Positions 29,888 to 36,218 of a stretch of DNA of 36,783 nt are shown in pieces. The notes beneath the pieces are model-generated. The model was not told the DNA's origin and did not search any database. It saw only the letters and a list, made by a program, of their open reading frames with translations. The stretch is from IMG/VR virus record IMGVR_UViG_3300018077_000004, positions 1 through 36,783 of that record; one strand, written 5' to 3'. The translations under genes and the position numbers were made by a program. Source of the stretch: a virus. Every line of letters begins with the position of its first letter. Within the stretch, counting starts at the first letter, position 1.

Positions 29888-30183
29888 CAGTCACGATCCT
29901 CGCCGCCCAGCTCGGCCCGACACCGCGCAGCATCAGCGCCATCGCGGACGCTGTTGGTTGCAGCCGGCGCGAGGTGGAGCAGGCCGTCGAGGAAGCGCGG
30001 CGGGCTGGGTTCCCGCTCGTCGCTGGCCAGCGGGGCGTGTGGGTGGCGACATCAGTGGACGAACTGGTCGACTACGAGCAGCGGCTTCGCAGCCGGGTCC
30101 GCAGCCAGATGGCCGGCGTCCGCGGCGTGCGGCGGGCCATCGCGGCCTGGCGTGGCCAGTTGAAGCTTTGGGACGCGGCGTGA
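29884..30183 (+). CDS. HTH-containing early protein
   Basis: 99 residues from GTG 29884 (GTGA overlap). TPRSISAIADAVGCSRREVEQ followed by AVEEARRAGFPLVAGQRGVW resembles a winged helix-turn-helix. This type often stands next to recombination or replication genes. DNA binding is inferred. Confidence 0.6.
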   Translation: MTVTILAAQLGPTPRSISAIADAVGCSRREVEQAVEEARRAGFPLVAGQRGVWVATSVDELVDYEQRLRSRVRSQMAGVRGVRRAIAAWRGQLKLWDAA

Positions 30184-30353
30184 ACCGCGTTCTCCGAGCC
30201 GGTATCGGGTCGGTTGTGGCCCTCTGCCTGCTAGCGGGCTTACTGACCGTCGGCTATCTCTTGTCCCTGATCCCTGGCAACGGGGGCCTCGTCGTGATCC
30301 TCGTCGTGTTCGTCATGGCCGCCGGTGCGATGGCCGCGTGGGAATCATCGTGA
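30180..30353 (+). CDS. Small two-pass membrane protein
   Basis: 57 residues from GTG 30180. Two hydrophobic stretches, VVALCLLAGLLTVGYLLSLI and LVVILVVFVMAAGAMAAW. Unknown role in the early operon; early membrane proteins may be toxins or exclusion factors. Confidence 0.5.
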   Translation: MNRVLRAGIGSVVALCLLAGLLTVGYLLSLIPGNGGLVVILVVFVMAAGAMAAWESS

Positions 30354-30394
30354 CCCACGCCGATATCATCGCCGCCCTCCGCGATGACCGATGA
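30350..30394 (+). CDS. 14-residue micro-ORF (coupling step)
   Basis: GTG 30350 overlaps the previous stop and its stop overlaps the next ATG (ATGA). The peptide is THADIIAALRDDR. One of several micro-ORFs that bridge gaps with 4-base overlaps on both sides. Its product may not matter. Confidence 0.35.
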   Translation: MTHADIIAALRDDR

Positions 30395-30651
30395 GCCCCG
30401 ACGAACTGTGGCAGCGCGAGTACGACCGCTGGCTGGCGGAGCGCGCCAGAGCCAACGCCCGCCAGGCGTGGCGACTGGCGAACGAGCCGGGCTACCGGGA
30501 GCGGGTCCAAGCGTGGGGCCGAACTTGGCGAGCCGCGCACCGCGAACAGGTCAACGTCAGCAAACGCGAGTGGGCGCGGCGCTATCGGGACACCCAACAC
30601 CGCTGCGTCTGCGGCGAGTGTGGCCGGAAGATGCGGAGGCAGGCGACGTGA
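30391..30651 (+). CDS. Small Arg-rich protein with Cys-x-x-Cys end
   Basis: 86 residues from ATG 30391. Arg/Trp-rich helical repeats (REYDRWLAERARANARQAW) and a C-terminal CVCGECGRKMRR zinc knuckle. Nucleic-acid binding is inferred. Function unknown. Confidence 0.55.
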   Translation: MSPDELWQREYDRWLAERARANARQAWRLANEPGYRERVQAWGRTWRAAHREQVNVSKREWARRYRDTQHRCVCGECGRKMRRQAT

Positions 30652-30734
30652 GCCTCTGCGCCTGCCCCTGCGACCGCTGCCTGACCTTCACCGCCCGGCC
30701 GCGCTGCGAGTTCTGCGAGCGATGGCATGAGTAA
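30648..30734 (+). CDS. 28-residue zinc-knuckle peptide
   Basis: GTG 30648 overlaps the previous stop; overlap with the next gene is 8 bp. SLCACPCDRCLTFTARPRC then EFCERWHE has six Cys and one His, so a zinc fold is likely. Too small for gene finders. Confidence 0.5.
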   Translation: MSLCACPCDRCLTFTARPRCEFCERWHE

Positions 30735-31077
30735 CGAGGCCGAGACGCGGCTAGTGCGGGTCAGCCCGGAAGTGATGGCGGGATGGGCGACACGCACCGA
30801 TGACGGCTATCGCCTCCGGGTCGATTGGGGTGAGGCGGACGCGGATGGGTTCTACAGCCCGACCCTCACGATCGACTACCACGACGACTTGAAGGCCGCC
30901 GAGCGGCGAGCCACGGTGGAGCGGTTGGACCTAGAAGGGCTGCGCGATCACGGATACCAGCCGATGTATAACGGGCGACCGTCCTGTCCGTTCTGTCTCA
31001 ACTTCGTGGATGACGAGGAGACCCATACCGAGGGGTGTGAGTTGGTCGCCATCCTCGACGCCGAGGCCGAACGATGA
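30727..31077 (+). CDS. Small protein with C-terminal zinc site
   Basis: 116 residues from ATG 30727. Acidic, beta-containing N-terminal half (YRLRVDWGEADADGFYSPTL) and a C-terminal RPSCPFCLNFVDDEETHTEGC (C-x2-C...H-x4-C). Zinc binding is inferred; function unknown. The stop overlaps ATG 31074. Confidence 0.6.
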   Translation: MSNEAETRLVRVSPEVMAGWATRTDDGYRLRVDWGEADADGFYSPTLTIDYHDDLKAAERRATVERLDLEGLRDHGYQPMYNGRPSCPFCLNFVDDEETHTEGCELVAILDAEAER

Positions 31078-31517
31078 CCAACGATCTCCAGCTCCTCCAC
31101 GCCGCCCGGAAGGCGAAGCGGCATGAGCATCGGTGGAATGACGAGGGCATCAGTGTTTGCTCTGTGTGTGGCATCCGTTACTTCGATTTCACTGAGCGTC
31201 AGCGCCGCGGCCGCACGGCCCTCCGCGCCGGCAAGGACGCCGAGCGCGCCATAGCGAAACGCTACCCCGGCGCCCGGCGGACGGGAATGTACGGCGGCCC
31301 GGATGACGTCCTGGTCGGCGACCTGTTTGTCGTACAGAGCAAGGCTGGCGGCTGGTTCAGCACTCGCTATTGGAACGAGCTGGCGAAGCTGCCGCGCACC
31401 GGCGGACGGATCCCGACCCTGATCGTGTCGGAGCGGCCTGGGCCCGGCAAGCCGACGCGGCGGCTGGTCATCCGGCTGCTGGAGGACGACGTGGCACTCC
31501 ACGGGGAGAAGCCGTGA
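31074..31517 (+). CDS. PD-(D/E)XK nuclease, Holliday-junction-resolvase-like
   Basis: 147 residues. A short Cys pair (SVCSVCG) near residue 30 is followed by the nuclease fold: RAGKDAERAIAKRYPGARR (E57), MYGGPDDVLVGD (D77/78) and LFVVQSKAGGW (Q88, K90). This is the E-D-(Q/E)xK pattern of resolvases and related nucleases. It should resolve branched DNA before packaging and partners ERF. Coupled to the neighbours on both sides. Confidence 0.75.
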   Translation: MTNDLQLLHAARKAKRHEHRWNDEGISVCSVCGIRYFDFTERQRRGRTALRAGKDAERAIAKRYPGARRTGMYGGPDDVLVGDLFVVQSKAGGWFSTRYWNELAKLPRTGGRIPTLIVSERPGPGKPTRRLVIRLLEDDVALHGEKP

Positions 31518-32005
31518 GAATCCGTCAGATCAAACCCGAGTTCTGGAAGGACGCGAAGCTCGCCAGCCTGACGGAAGGTGCCCGCCTGTTCTTCGTCGGC
31601 ACCTGGAGCCTCGCCGATGACGCCGGTTGGCTGCGTTGGCAAGTCGAGGAGATCGGGGCCGAGTTGTACCCCTTCGAGTCGCGCCGGATGCGGGAGCGGA
31701 GGGTAGTGAAACACGGGGAAGCCTTGGCCGCCATCGGCCGGCTCCACCTCCATGACTGCAGCCACGCGCAGATCCCGAAGATGCCGGCTCATCAGCATTT
31801 GGCGGGGACGACACGTCGCGTGACGACAATCGCGACAGAACACGACAAGTGTGCTCACCCCGCGACTTCCCGCGACTCCCCGCGACTCCCCGCACCGGTA
31901 AGTATCGTTTCGGTTGGTATCGGTTCGGTTCGTGAAGGACTCGAAAACCTCCAACGAGTGGACCCCGACCTCGCTGAGCGGGTTTCGAGAAAGGCTAAGT
32001 CGTGA
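31514..32005 (+). CDS. Replication initiation protein, N-terminal domain type
   Basis: 163 residues from GTG 31514 (the longer frame is shadow). The first 70 residues (IRQIKPEFWKDAKLASLTEG, FFVGTWSLADDAGWLRWQVE, IGAELYPFESRRMRERRV) match the common start of phage replication/DnaD-like proteins that begin MRIRQIKPEFW. The middle is low complexity and encoded by tandem repeats (31861-31932), as in lambda-like initiators with the origin inside the gene. The protein is short for the family, so the C-terminal helicase-loading part may be absent or degenerate. Confidence 0.7.
   Translation: MRIRQIKPEFWKDAKLASLTEGARLFFVGTWSLADDAGWLRWQVEEIGAELYPFESRRMRERRVVKHGEALAAIGRLHLHDCSHAQIPKMPAHQHLAGTTRRVTTIATEHDKCAHPATSRDSPRLPAPVSIVSVGIGSVREGLENLQRVDPDLAERVSRKAKS
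31861..31932 (+). repeat. Iteron-like tandem repeats, candidate replication origin
   Basis: Three 10-bp copies of CGCGACTYCC at 31861-31890, then two 15-bp copies at 31903-31917 and 31918-31932 (TATCG-KTTCGGTT-SG, 13 of 15 bases alike). All lie in the gene of the putative replication initiator, the usual place for lambda-type origins. The second group is AT-richer than the surroundings. Function is inferred. Confidence 0.55.
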
Positions 32006-32229
32006 CGGACCTCATCATGCTCGATGACGCCACCGTTGATCGCATCGCCCGCCGCGTCGCCCACTACCTCCGGCAGGACAACCAAGCGCGGGTGGACCGT
32101 GACCTCGCAGAAGAACACCGCCGTCAGGTTCCTCTCACAGTCATCGAAGCGCAGCCAACTCCAACCACCCGCCACGAAGGCCAGCACGCCGACTGCGATG
32201 TCTGCGCCGCCGTCAAGGGGCCGGCATGA
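32002..32229 (+). CDS. Small hypothetical protein
   Basis: 75 residues from GTG 32002 (GTGA overlap). TVDRIARRVAHYLRQDNQAR is helical, HEGQHADCDVCAAVKG ends the protein with a Cys pair. Unknown role. Overlaps the methyltransferase start (ATGA). Confidence 0.55.
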   Translation: MTDLIMLDDATVDRIARRVAHYLRQDNQARVDRDLAEEHRRQVPLTVIEAQPTPTTRHEGQHADCDVCAAVKGPA

Positions 32230-32828
32230 CGCCTTACTACCAGGACGACGCGGTGACGATCTACCACGGTGACTGCCGGGAGTGGATGCCCGAGGCTGAG
32301 ATCATCGTCACCGACCCGCCCTACGGTATCGGTAAGGCTCCGTGGGACTCCGAGTTCATGCTACCGCCGATTCCCCCATCAGCGCGGGCACTCTGCCTCA
32401 TGCCCGGCGTCTGGAACATCGGGAACTCACCCCAGCAGATTTGGCATCTCACCTACCGCTGGACGCTGGCGGCGCGACTTATCAACGGCATGACCAACGG
32501 GGCAGGTGGCTTCGGTAATTGGATACCGGCGCTGCTCTATTCCGCGACCGGAGTCAGCGTGTATACGCAGGACGGCGACTGCAAGGAGTTCGTGGTAGGC
32601 CGTGAGGCGAAGCCAGACCACCCCAGCCCGAAGCCCCTTGCCCCTGTCCGCTGGTTCGTTCAGCGATGCCCTGACGGCATGATCCTCGATCCCTTTATGG
32701 GTAGCGGGACCACCCTCGTCGCCGCCAAATCGCTGAACCGCCGAGCCATCGGCATCGAGATCGAAGAACGCTACTGCGAGATCGCCGCACTCCGCTGCTC
32801 TCAGGAAGTGCTGGGGCTGGTCGGATGA
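32226..32828 (+). CDS. DNA methyltransferase, N4/N6 type, beta class
   Basis: 200 residues. Motif IV TDPPYGIG (D30-Y33) precedes motif I DPFMGSGTTLVAA (D155), which is the beta-class order, and GIEIEERYCEIA follows. The short middle (HPSPKPLAPVRWFVQ) is typical of small phage enzymes. It methylates adenine or cytosine in DNA with S-adenosylmethionine; which base is not visible. It may protect phage DNA from host restriction. No restriction enzyme gene is nearby, so it is an orphan. Confidence 0.9.
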   Translation: MTPYYQDDAVTIYHGDCREWMPEAEIIVTDPPYGIGKAPWDSEFMLPPIPPSARALCLMPGVWNIGNSPQQIWHLTYRWTLAARLINGMTNGAGGFGNWIPALLYSATGVSVYTQDGDCKEFVVGREAKPDHPSPKPLAPVRWFVQRCPDGMILDPFMGSGTTLVAAKSLNRRAIGIEIEERYCEIAALRCSQEVLGLVG

Positions 32829-33214
32829 CCGCCCCCCTCCTGACCGCCCGTGACGTCGGCGAGATCCTCCACCTTCACGTCAACACGGTGAAGCGATTGG
32901 TCCTGCGCGGCGAGCTGGCCTGCTACCGCTTTGGCACCCGCGGCGACCTGCGATTCTCGATGGACGACGTGGACGCCTACCTCCTACGATCACGGAATGA
33001 GGCGACAGATGGGAACCGGGTCGGTGTATCAGGAGCGGGGCAAGTGGGTGGCGCAGGTGTCGATCGGCCCGCGGAGCCAGCGGCGGTTCGTGCGAAGGAC
33101 ACGGGCAACAAGGCGCGACGCCCTCGCCGCGCTCACCGAGCTAAGAAACTCATCATCGATGCAGCCCTCGTCGCGGCTGACACTTGGGGTTTACCTCACA
33201 AGGTGGGTTTCTGA
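32825..33214 (+). CDS. Excisionase-like MerR/HTH_17 protein with extended 3' overlap
   Basis: 129 residues from ATG 32825. Residues 1-55 are a MerR-type/excisionase HTH domain: LLTARDVGEILHLHVNTVKR and ELACYRFGTRGDLRFS. The rest lies in the start of the integrase gene in another frame and is Arg/Ala-rich with no domain. The frame stays open for 200 bases inside the integrase gene. As it precedes the integrase it may be the directionality factor (Xis). The true end may be earlier if a frameshift exists. Confidence 0.7.
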   Translation: MTAPLLTARDVGEILHLHVNTVKRLVLRGELACYRFGTRGDLRFSMDDVDAYLLRSRNEATDGNRVGVSGAGQVGGAGVDRPAEPAAVRAKDTGNKARRPRRAHRAKKLIIDAALVAADTWGLPHKVGF

Positions 33215-34271
33215 CGTGCGCAACCTCCGGCCCGCCACCCGCCACGCCTACGCCAACGCCATCCGCTACCACCTGGCGCCGACCATTGGCGAGATCCGGC
33301 TGAGCGAGCTCAACCCGATCTATGTCGAGCACATGCTGTCGGTCGTTGGGGAGCGAGTCGGCCCGAAGACGCTCCGCAACGTCCACGCCGTCCTGCGGAG
33401 GGCATTGGCGATGGCCGTCCGTGCTGGCTTGGTGACGCGCAACGTGGCGGCCCGCGAGTTCGTCGACGCTCCTCGAGTACCCGCTCAGGAGCCACGGGCT
33501 CTGTCGGGTGACGAGGTACGCCGGCTGCTCGCCGCCTGTAAGGGCGATCGCCTCGAGGCGCTGTTCATCACCGCCGTCGCCACCGGGCTGCGCCAAGGCG
33601 AGCTGCTGGGGCTAGCGTGGGAAGACTTGGAGTTTGGAGAAGACCATGAGCGAGCTAAGTCCCGAGGAACGGTACGGGCTGAGTCGGGACGCGATGGGGT
33701 TGGAGTGCGACCATCCACTGAGATTCCGGCGCCCGCTACCCAGCCAGAAGGACAGACCCTTCGAGGCGAAGTCTCTGGACCCGAGCGAGTGGGAGTGCGG
33801 CGTCTGTCTGATCTGGCAACTCAACCGCGACTGAGCGTCCGCCGCGAACTCGTCCACCTCAACGGCCGCTACCAGCGGGTCGAGCTGAAGACGCCGCAGT
33901 CGCGCCGCGCCGTGCCGCTGACGCCATCCGTTGTCGATGCCTTGCGGGCGCACCGCGAGCGGGTCATCGCCGCCGGCTTCGTGCCGACGGCGACCGGCCC
34001 GGTGTTCACCACGCCGAAGGGCACCGCACTCAGCGGGAGCTGGCTGACCCACAGGTTCTATCGGCTCTGTGACGCGGCCGGGATCCCGCGGCTGGCGTTC
34101 CACCGGCTGCGGGCGACGTATGCGTCGCGGCTGGCGGAGGCTGGGGTGTCGGAGATGCACGTGGCTCGATTACTAGGACACGCCCGCACGTACACCAGCA
34201 AGCAGCACTATATCGCCCTGAACGACGTTCCCCAAGTTGCCTTGGATAGCATCGAGGAGATGCTCGGATGA
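33009..34271 (+). CDS. int: Tyrosine recombinase (integrase)
   Basis: 420 residues from ATG 33009 with GAGG 6 bases upstream (ATG 32997 is also possible). N-terminal arm-binding domain (GSVYQERGKWVAQVSIGP), SAM-like core-binding domain (RPATRHAYANAIRYHLAP), then catalytic residues R195 (GLRQGE), H365/R368 (HRLRATY), H391 (LGHARTY) and nucleophile Y401 (KQHYIAL). Relative to the usual domain, residues about 210-274 are extra. This stretch is the other-frame reading of a nested small gene (33646-33834). It integrates the phage at a tRNA-Arg gene (attP at 36144). Confidence 0.92.
   Translation: MGTGSVYQERGKWVAQVSIGPRSQRRFVRRTRATRRDALAALTELRNSSSMQPSSRLTLGVYLTRWVSDVRNLRPATRHAYANAIRYHLAPTIGEIRLSELNPIYVEHMLSVVGERVGPKTLRNVHAVLRRALAMAVRAGLVTRNVAAREFVDAPRVPAQEPRALSGDEVRRLLAACKGDRLEALFITAVATGLRQGELLGLAWEDLEFGEDHERAKSRGTVRAESGRDGVGVRPSTEIPAPATQPEGQTLRGEVSGPERVGVRRLSDLATQPRLSVRRELVHLNGRYQRVELKTPQSRRAVPLTPSVVDALRAHRERVIAAGFVPTATGPVFTTPKGTALSGSWLTHRFYRLCDAAGIPRLAFHRLRATYASRLAEAGVSEMHVARLLGHARTYTSKQHYIALNDVPQVALDSIEEMLG
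33646..33834 (+). CDS. Nested zinc-finger gene inside the integrase gene
   Basis: 62 residues from ATG 33646 with GGAG at 33636-33639 six bases upstream (a TTG at 33634 also opens the frame). It lies in the +1 frame of the integrase, within the 195-bp extra segment. SELSPEERYGLSRDAMG, then ECDHPLRF and WECGVCLIWQLN give a C-x-H...C-x2-C zinc-finger. The gene fills the segment that the integrase family lacks, so it was probably inserted into the integrase gene with the reading frame kept open. Expression is not shown. Confidence 0.55.
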   Translation: MSELSPEERYGLSRDAMGLECDHPLRFRRPLPSQKDRPFEAKSLDPSEWECGVCLIWQLNRD

Positions 34272-34501
34272 CCAACGAGATTGGGTGCGTCTGGTGCGGC
34301 TATGAAGGGCAAGCGCCAGACGACTGGTGGCACGTCCCGCTCACTCAGAATATCGGTCTGGGTGGCGTAACCGCCGAGGACCGTATCTGTGATCTCTGCT
34401 GGTCAACGCTCTCGAATACTCCGGGGGGCGCTGGAGACACCATTCGGTCCATGAACTACGTCGGCAATCGCATCCTCGAAGCGCTGCGGGCCGACCGATG
34501 A
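34268..34501 (+). CDS. Small zinc-ribbon protein
   Basis: 77 residues from ATG 34268 (overlaps the integrase stop, ATGA). CVWCGYEGQAPDDWWH and RICDLCWSTL form a zinc ribbon with four Cys. Unknown role; part of the coupled operon. Confidence 0.6.
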   Translation: MTNEIGCVWCGYEGQAPDDWWHVPLTQNIGLGGVTAEDRICDLCWSTLSNTPGGAGDTIRSMNYVGNRILEALRADR

Positions 34502-34539
34502 CCGGCCCCTCCTTCCTCGAAGCGATGGTGTCGGGATGA
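34498..34539 (+). CDS. 13-residue micro-ORF (coupling step)
   Basis: ATG 34498 overlaps the previous stop and the stop overlaps ATG 34536. The peptide is TGPSFLEAMVSG. Like the micro-ORFs at 30350 and 36440 it exactly bridges a gap with 4-base overlaps. It may serve only for translational coupling. Confidence 0.35.
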   Translation: MTGPSFLEAMVSG

Positions 34540-34736
34540 CTGAGCCTGCCTTCGCGGGGAATTGTTGTCTGGCGGCAGCTCCGGCCTCTTTTGCCGTGCC
34601 GCTTCTGAAGCAGTTGGGGTTGTCGGGGTACGACCCCGACCAGATTATCCCTCCCGAACCAGGTACTAACCCTCCATCACATTGCCAGCGGGAACGCTGT
34701 CAGTGGTTCTATCTGTGGGTAGGGGGTGAGTCATGA
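34536..34736 (+). CDS. Small early protein with Cys residues
   Basis: 66 residues from ATG 34536. Sequence TEPAFAGNCCLAAAPASF, LGLSGYDPDQIIPPEPG and HCQRERCQWFYLWVG. Two Cys pairs could bind zinc. Not recognised. Confidence 0.5.
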   Translation: MTEPAFAGNCCLAAAPASFAVPLLKQLGLSGYDPDQIIPPEPGTNPPSHCQRERCQWFYLWVGGES

Positions 34737-35014
34737 GGAGGGTACCGCGCACGGCTGCGGGACGGGCGCTGCTAGTGCTGGCGAAGGCGGCGGAGAAAGA
34801 CCCGAACGTCTGGAACATCGAGGGCTACATGCTGGCCGAGGCTCTACCTAACGCCGTCCTCGCTATCGAGGCCGAGGCGGCGCAGCTCGACGTGGTGGCG
34901 CTGGCGGAGGCGCTTGCGGCTGCTGACCTCAATACCCGAGCGCCCGAAGCCTACCTTCACACGGCAGAGGACTTGGCCGCCGCCTACGCCAAGGTGCAGG
35001 AGGCGGAACGGTGA
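34733..35014 (+). CDS. Mosaic paralog A (RTAAGRAL family)
   Basis: 93 residues from ATG 34733. Helical. It shares three DNA-level blocks with the gene at 35497: RTAAGRAL (34748-34770), EAEAAQLDV (34871-34895) and AAAYAKVQE near the end. Between blocks the two genes differ. The blocks act as exchange points for recombination. Function unknown. Confidence 0.6.
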   Translation: MRRVPRTAAGRALLVLAKAAEKDPNVWNIEGYMLAEALPNAVLAIEAEAAQLDVVALAEALAAADLNTRAPEAYLHTAEDLAAAYAKVQEAER

Positions 35015-35286
35015 TCCAGAGAGGGGTGAATTGGAGACTGCGCTATGTCGATATTCCAGACAATGACTGGGAGGATTGCCGAACCTACTGGGGTTCGCAT
35101 GGCTGTGATCTTCGCCGCGACCACGAAGGGCCATGCGTGTGCCTCTCCTGTTATGACCCTGACGATACCGAGGGGTATGTGGGAGCACCGCCTTATTACG
35201 GACCTGACACTCGCTTCTATGGTGAAGATGCGGCGCGGGGATGTCTATGCGGTAGATGGCGGCTCCATCACTTACGGCGGGTATGA
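35011..35286 (+). CDS. Small Cys/His protein
   Basis: 91 residues from GTG 35011 (GTGA overlap). The first 55 residues (WGSHGCDLRRDHEGPCVCLSC) contain a His/Cys-rich, probable zinc site. A C-terminal piece overlaps the next gene in another frame. The C-terminus may be shadow after an old indel. Confidence 0.5.
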   Translation: MIQRGVNWRLRYVDIPDNDWEDCRTYWGSHGCDLRRDHEGPCVCLSCYDPDDTEGYVGAPPYYGPDTRFYGEDAARGCLCGRWRLHHLRRV

Positions 35287-35500
35287 AGGGCTCAGTCCCT
35301 CGGTGTCGGATGGAGCCGACGCCGCCTTCATCGCCGCCGCTCCCGATGACATCGCTGCCCTGCTGGCGCGGGTGGACGCGCTGGAGGCGGCGCTGGAGGG
35401 CTTGCGCCTTGCCTATCACAAGCCTGACACGACGACGGCTGAACTGGCTGAGGCATGGCTCGCCGCCCGCGCCGCGCTGGCGTCGGAGGGGGAGCCATGA
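35228..35500 (+). CDS. Early protein with coiled-coil half
   Basis: 90 residues from ATG 35228 (an ATG at 35219 is in frame). RRGDVYAVDGGSITYGGYE starts a small beta domain, followed by DAAFIAAAPDDIAALLARVD and a long Leu/Ala helix. It resembles the Ea22/Ead-like early proteins of temperate phages. Its N-terminus appears cut by the preceding gene. Stop overlaps ATG 35497. Confidence 0.5.
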   Translation: MRRGDVYAVDGGSITYGGYEGLSPSVSDGADAAFIAAAPDDIAALLARVDALEAALEGLRLAYHKPDTTTAELAEAWLAARAALASEGEP

Positions 35501-35820
35501 CTGAGCCGCGCACGGCTGCGGGACGGGCGCTGGACGCGCTGATCATGATCATTGCCCAACTCCGTAAGAACAACTACTCGGACTGGCCCGACTGGTTAGA
35601 ACGCGATGTGCTTCCAGTCGTGCGCGAAGCCGAGGCGGCGCAGCTCGACGTGGAGCGGCTGGCGGCGGCGCTGCGGGATGGTGATGGATTTGTGGAGCAC
35701 GAGTCGATTGACTGGGATTCCCCCGCAGTCGGTTTCCATATCGACTCCCCCGATGACTTCGATCTGGCCGCAGAGGTTATCGCCGCCGCCTACGCCAAGG
35801 TGAAGGAGGGTACGGGGTGA
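35497..35820 (+). CDS. Mosaic paralog B (RTAAGRAL family)
   Basis: 107 residues from ATG 35497. TEPRTAAGRALDALIMII, EAEAAQLDVERLAAALRDG and VIAAAYAKVKEG match the gene at 34733 block by block, with different sequences between. The third block is identical over 20 or more bases. Function unknown; its N-terminal module also starts the gene at 563. Confidence 0.6.
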   Translation: MTEPRTAAGRALDALIMIIAQLRKNNYSDWPDWLERDVLPVVREAEAAQLDVERLAAALRDGDGFVEHESIDWDSPAVGFHIDSPDDFDLAAEVIAAAYAKVKEGTG

Positions 35821-35912
35821 GCGCGGTTCAGTCTTGGCGCATCGGTTTCCTCGTTGCCACGATCGCTTGGGTGATGGTGTTCGTCCTATTCGTTGCAGCA
35901 ACAGCGAAGTGA
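35817..35912 (+). CDS. 31-residue single-pass membrane peptide
   Basis: GTG 35817 overlaps the previous stop. SAVQSWRIGFLVATIAWVM then VFVLFVAATAK is one transmembrane helix with a basic start. Third tiny membrane peptide of the early operon. Role unknown. Confidence 0.5.
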   Translation: MSAVQSWRIGFLVATIAWVMVFVLFVAATAK

Positions 35913-35919
35913 GGCTGGA

Positions 35920-36129
35920 GTGAGCGTTGAATGGCAGTGCGGCTGGTGCGGCCGGATCGGCTCAGACGAGGAAGCCGTCAGTTCGCAGCATCCGCACCGC
36001 CCAATGACCACCGAGGGCGACTACGAACTAACCGACCAAGGAAGCGCGCCTTCCCCGAAACTCAACGTGTCACCAACGGGTCACCGGAGTTGTGACGTGG
36101 AGTGTCCAGAAGGTGACTCCTGTGCGTAG
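35920..36129 (+). CDS. Small Cys-containing protein, ends in attP left arm
   Basis: 69 residues from GTG 35920 (GAGG five bases upstream). SVEWQCGWCGRIGSDEEAVS has a zinc-type Cys pair. The C-terminal part (SPTGHRSCDVECPEGDSC) is translated from the left attP arm region. It may therefore be an acquired tail, and the gene might be altered when the phage integrates. Confidence 0.5.
   Translation: MSVEWQCGWCGRIGSDEEAVSSQHPHRPMTTEGDYELTDQGSAPSPKLNVSPTGHRSCDVECPEGDSCA
36064..36085. repeat. attP left arm: two 11-bp integrase arm-type motifs
   Basis: AACGTGTCACC at 36064-36074 and AACGGGTCACC at 36075-36085 are direct tandem copies with one mismatch. The same motif (AACGNGTCACS) appears twice on the other side of the core. 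Repeats of this kind bind the N-terminal arm domain of tyrosine integrases. 58 bases separate them from the core. Confidence 0.7.
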
Positions 36130-36143
36130 TTGTGCTCACGAGA

Positions 36144-36193
36144 TGGCGCGCCGGGCAGGATTCGAACCCGCGGCCTGGTGGTCCGAAGCCATC
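36144..36193 (-). other. attP core: 3' half of a tRNA-Arg (anticodon TCG)
   Basis: Read on the minus strand, 36193-36144 is the 3' half of a tRNA: anticodon stem GATGG, loop CTTCGGA (anticodon TCG), stem CCACC, variable AGGCC, T-stem GCGGG with loop TTCGAAT and CCTGC, acceptor CCGGCGC, G and CCA. No D-arm or 5' half is present, so it is not a complete tRNA gene. Such a half tRNA is the usual attP core for tyrosine integrases and restores the host tRNA after integration. Host site: a tRNA-Arg(TCG) gene. Confidence 0.85.
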
Positions 36194-36218
36194 TGCTTCC
36201 GTGCTTAGAATAGGGGTG

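Noticed and set aside
33632-33836. 5-bp duplication TGAGC as target-site duplication of an insertion in the integrase
   Set aside because: The distance between the copies (185 bp) would not keep the integrase frame after removal, so it is probably chance.
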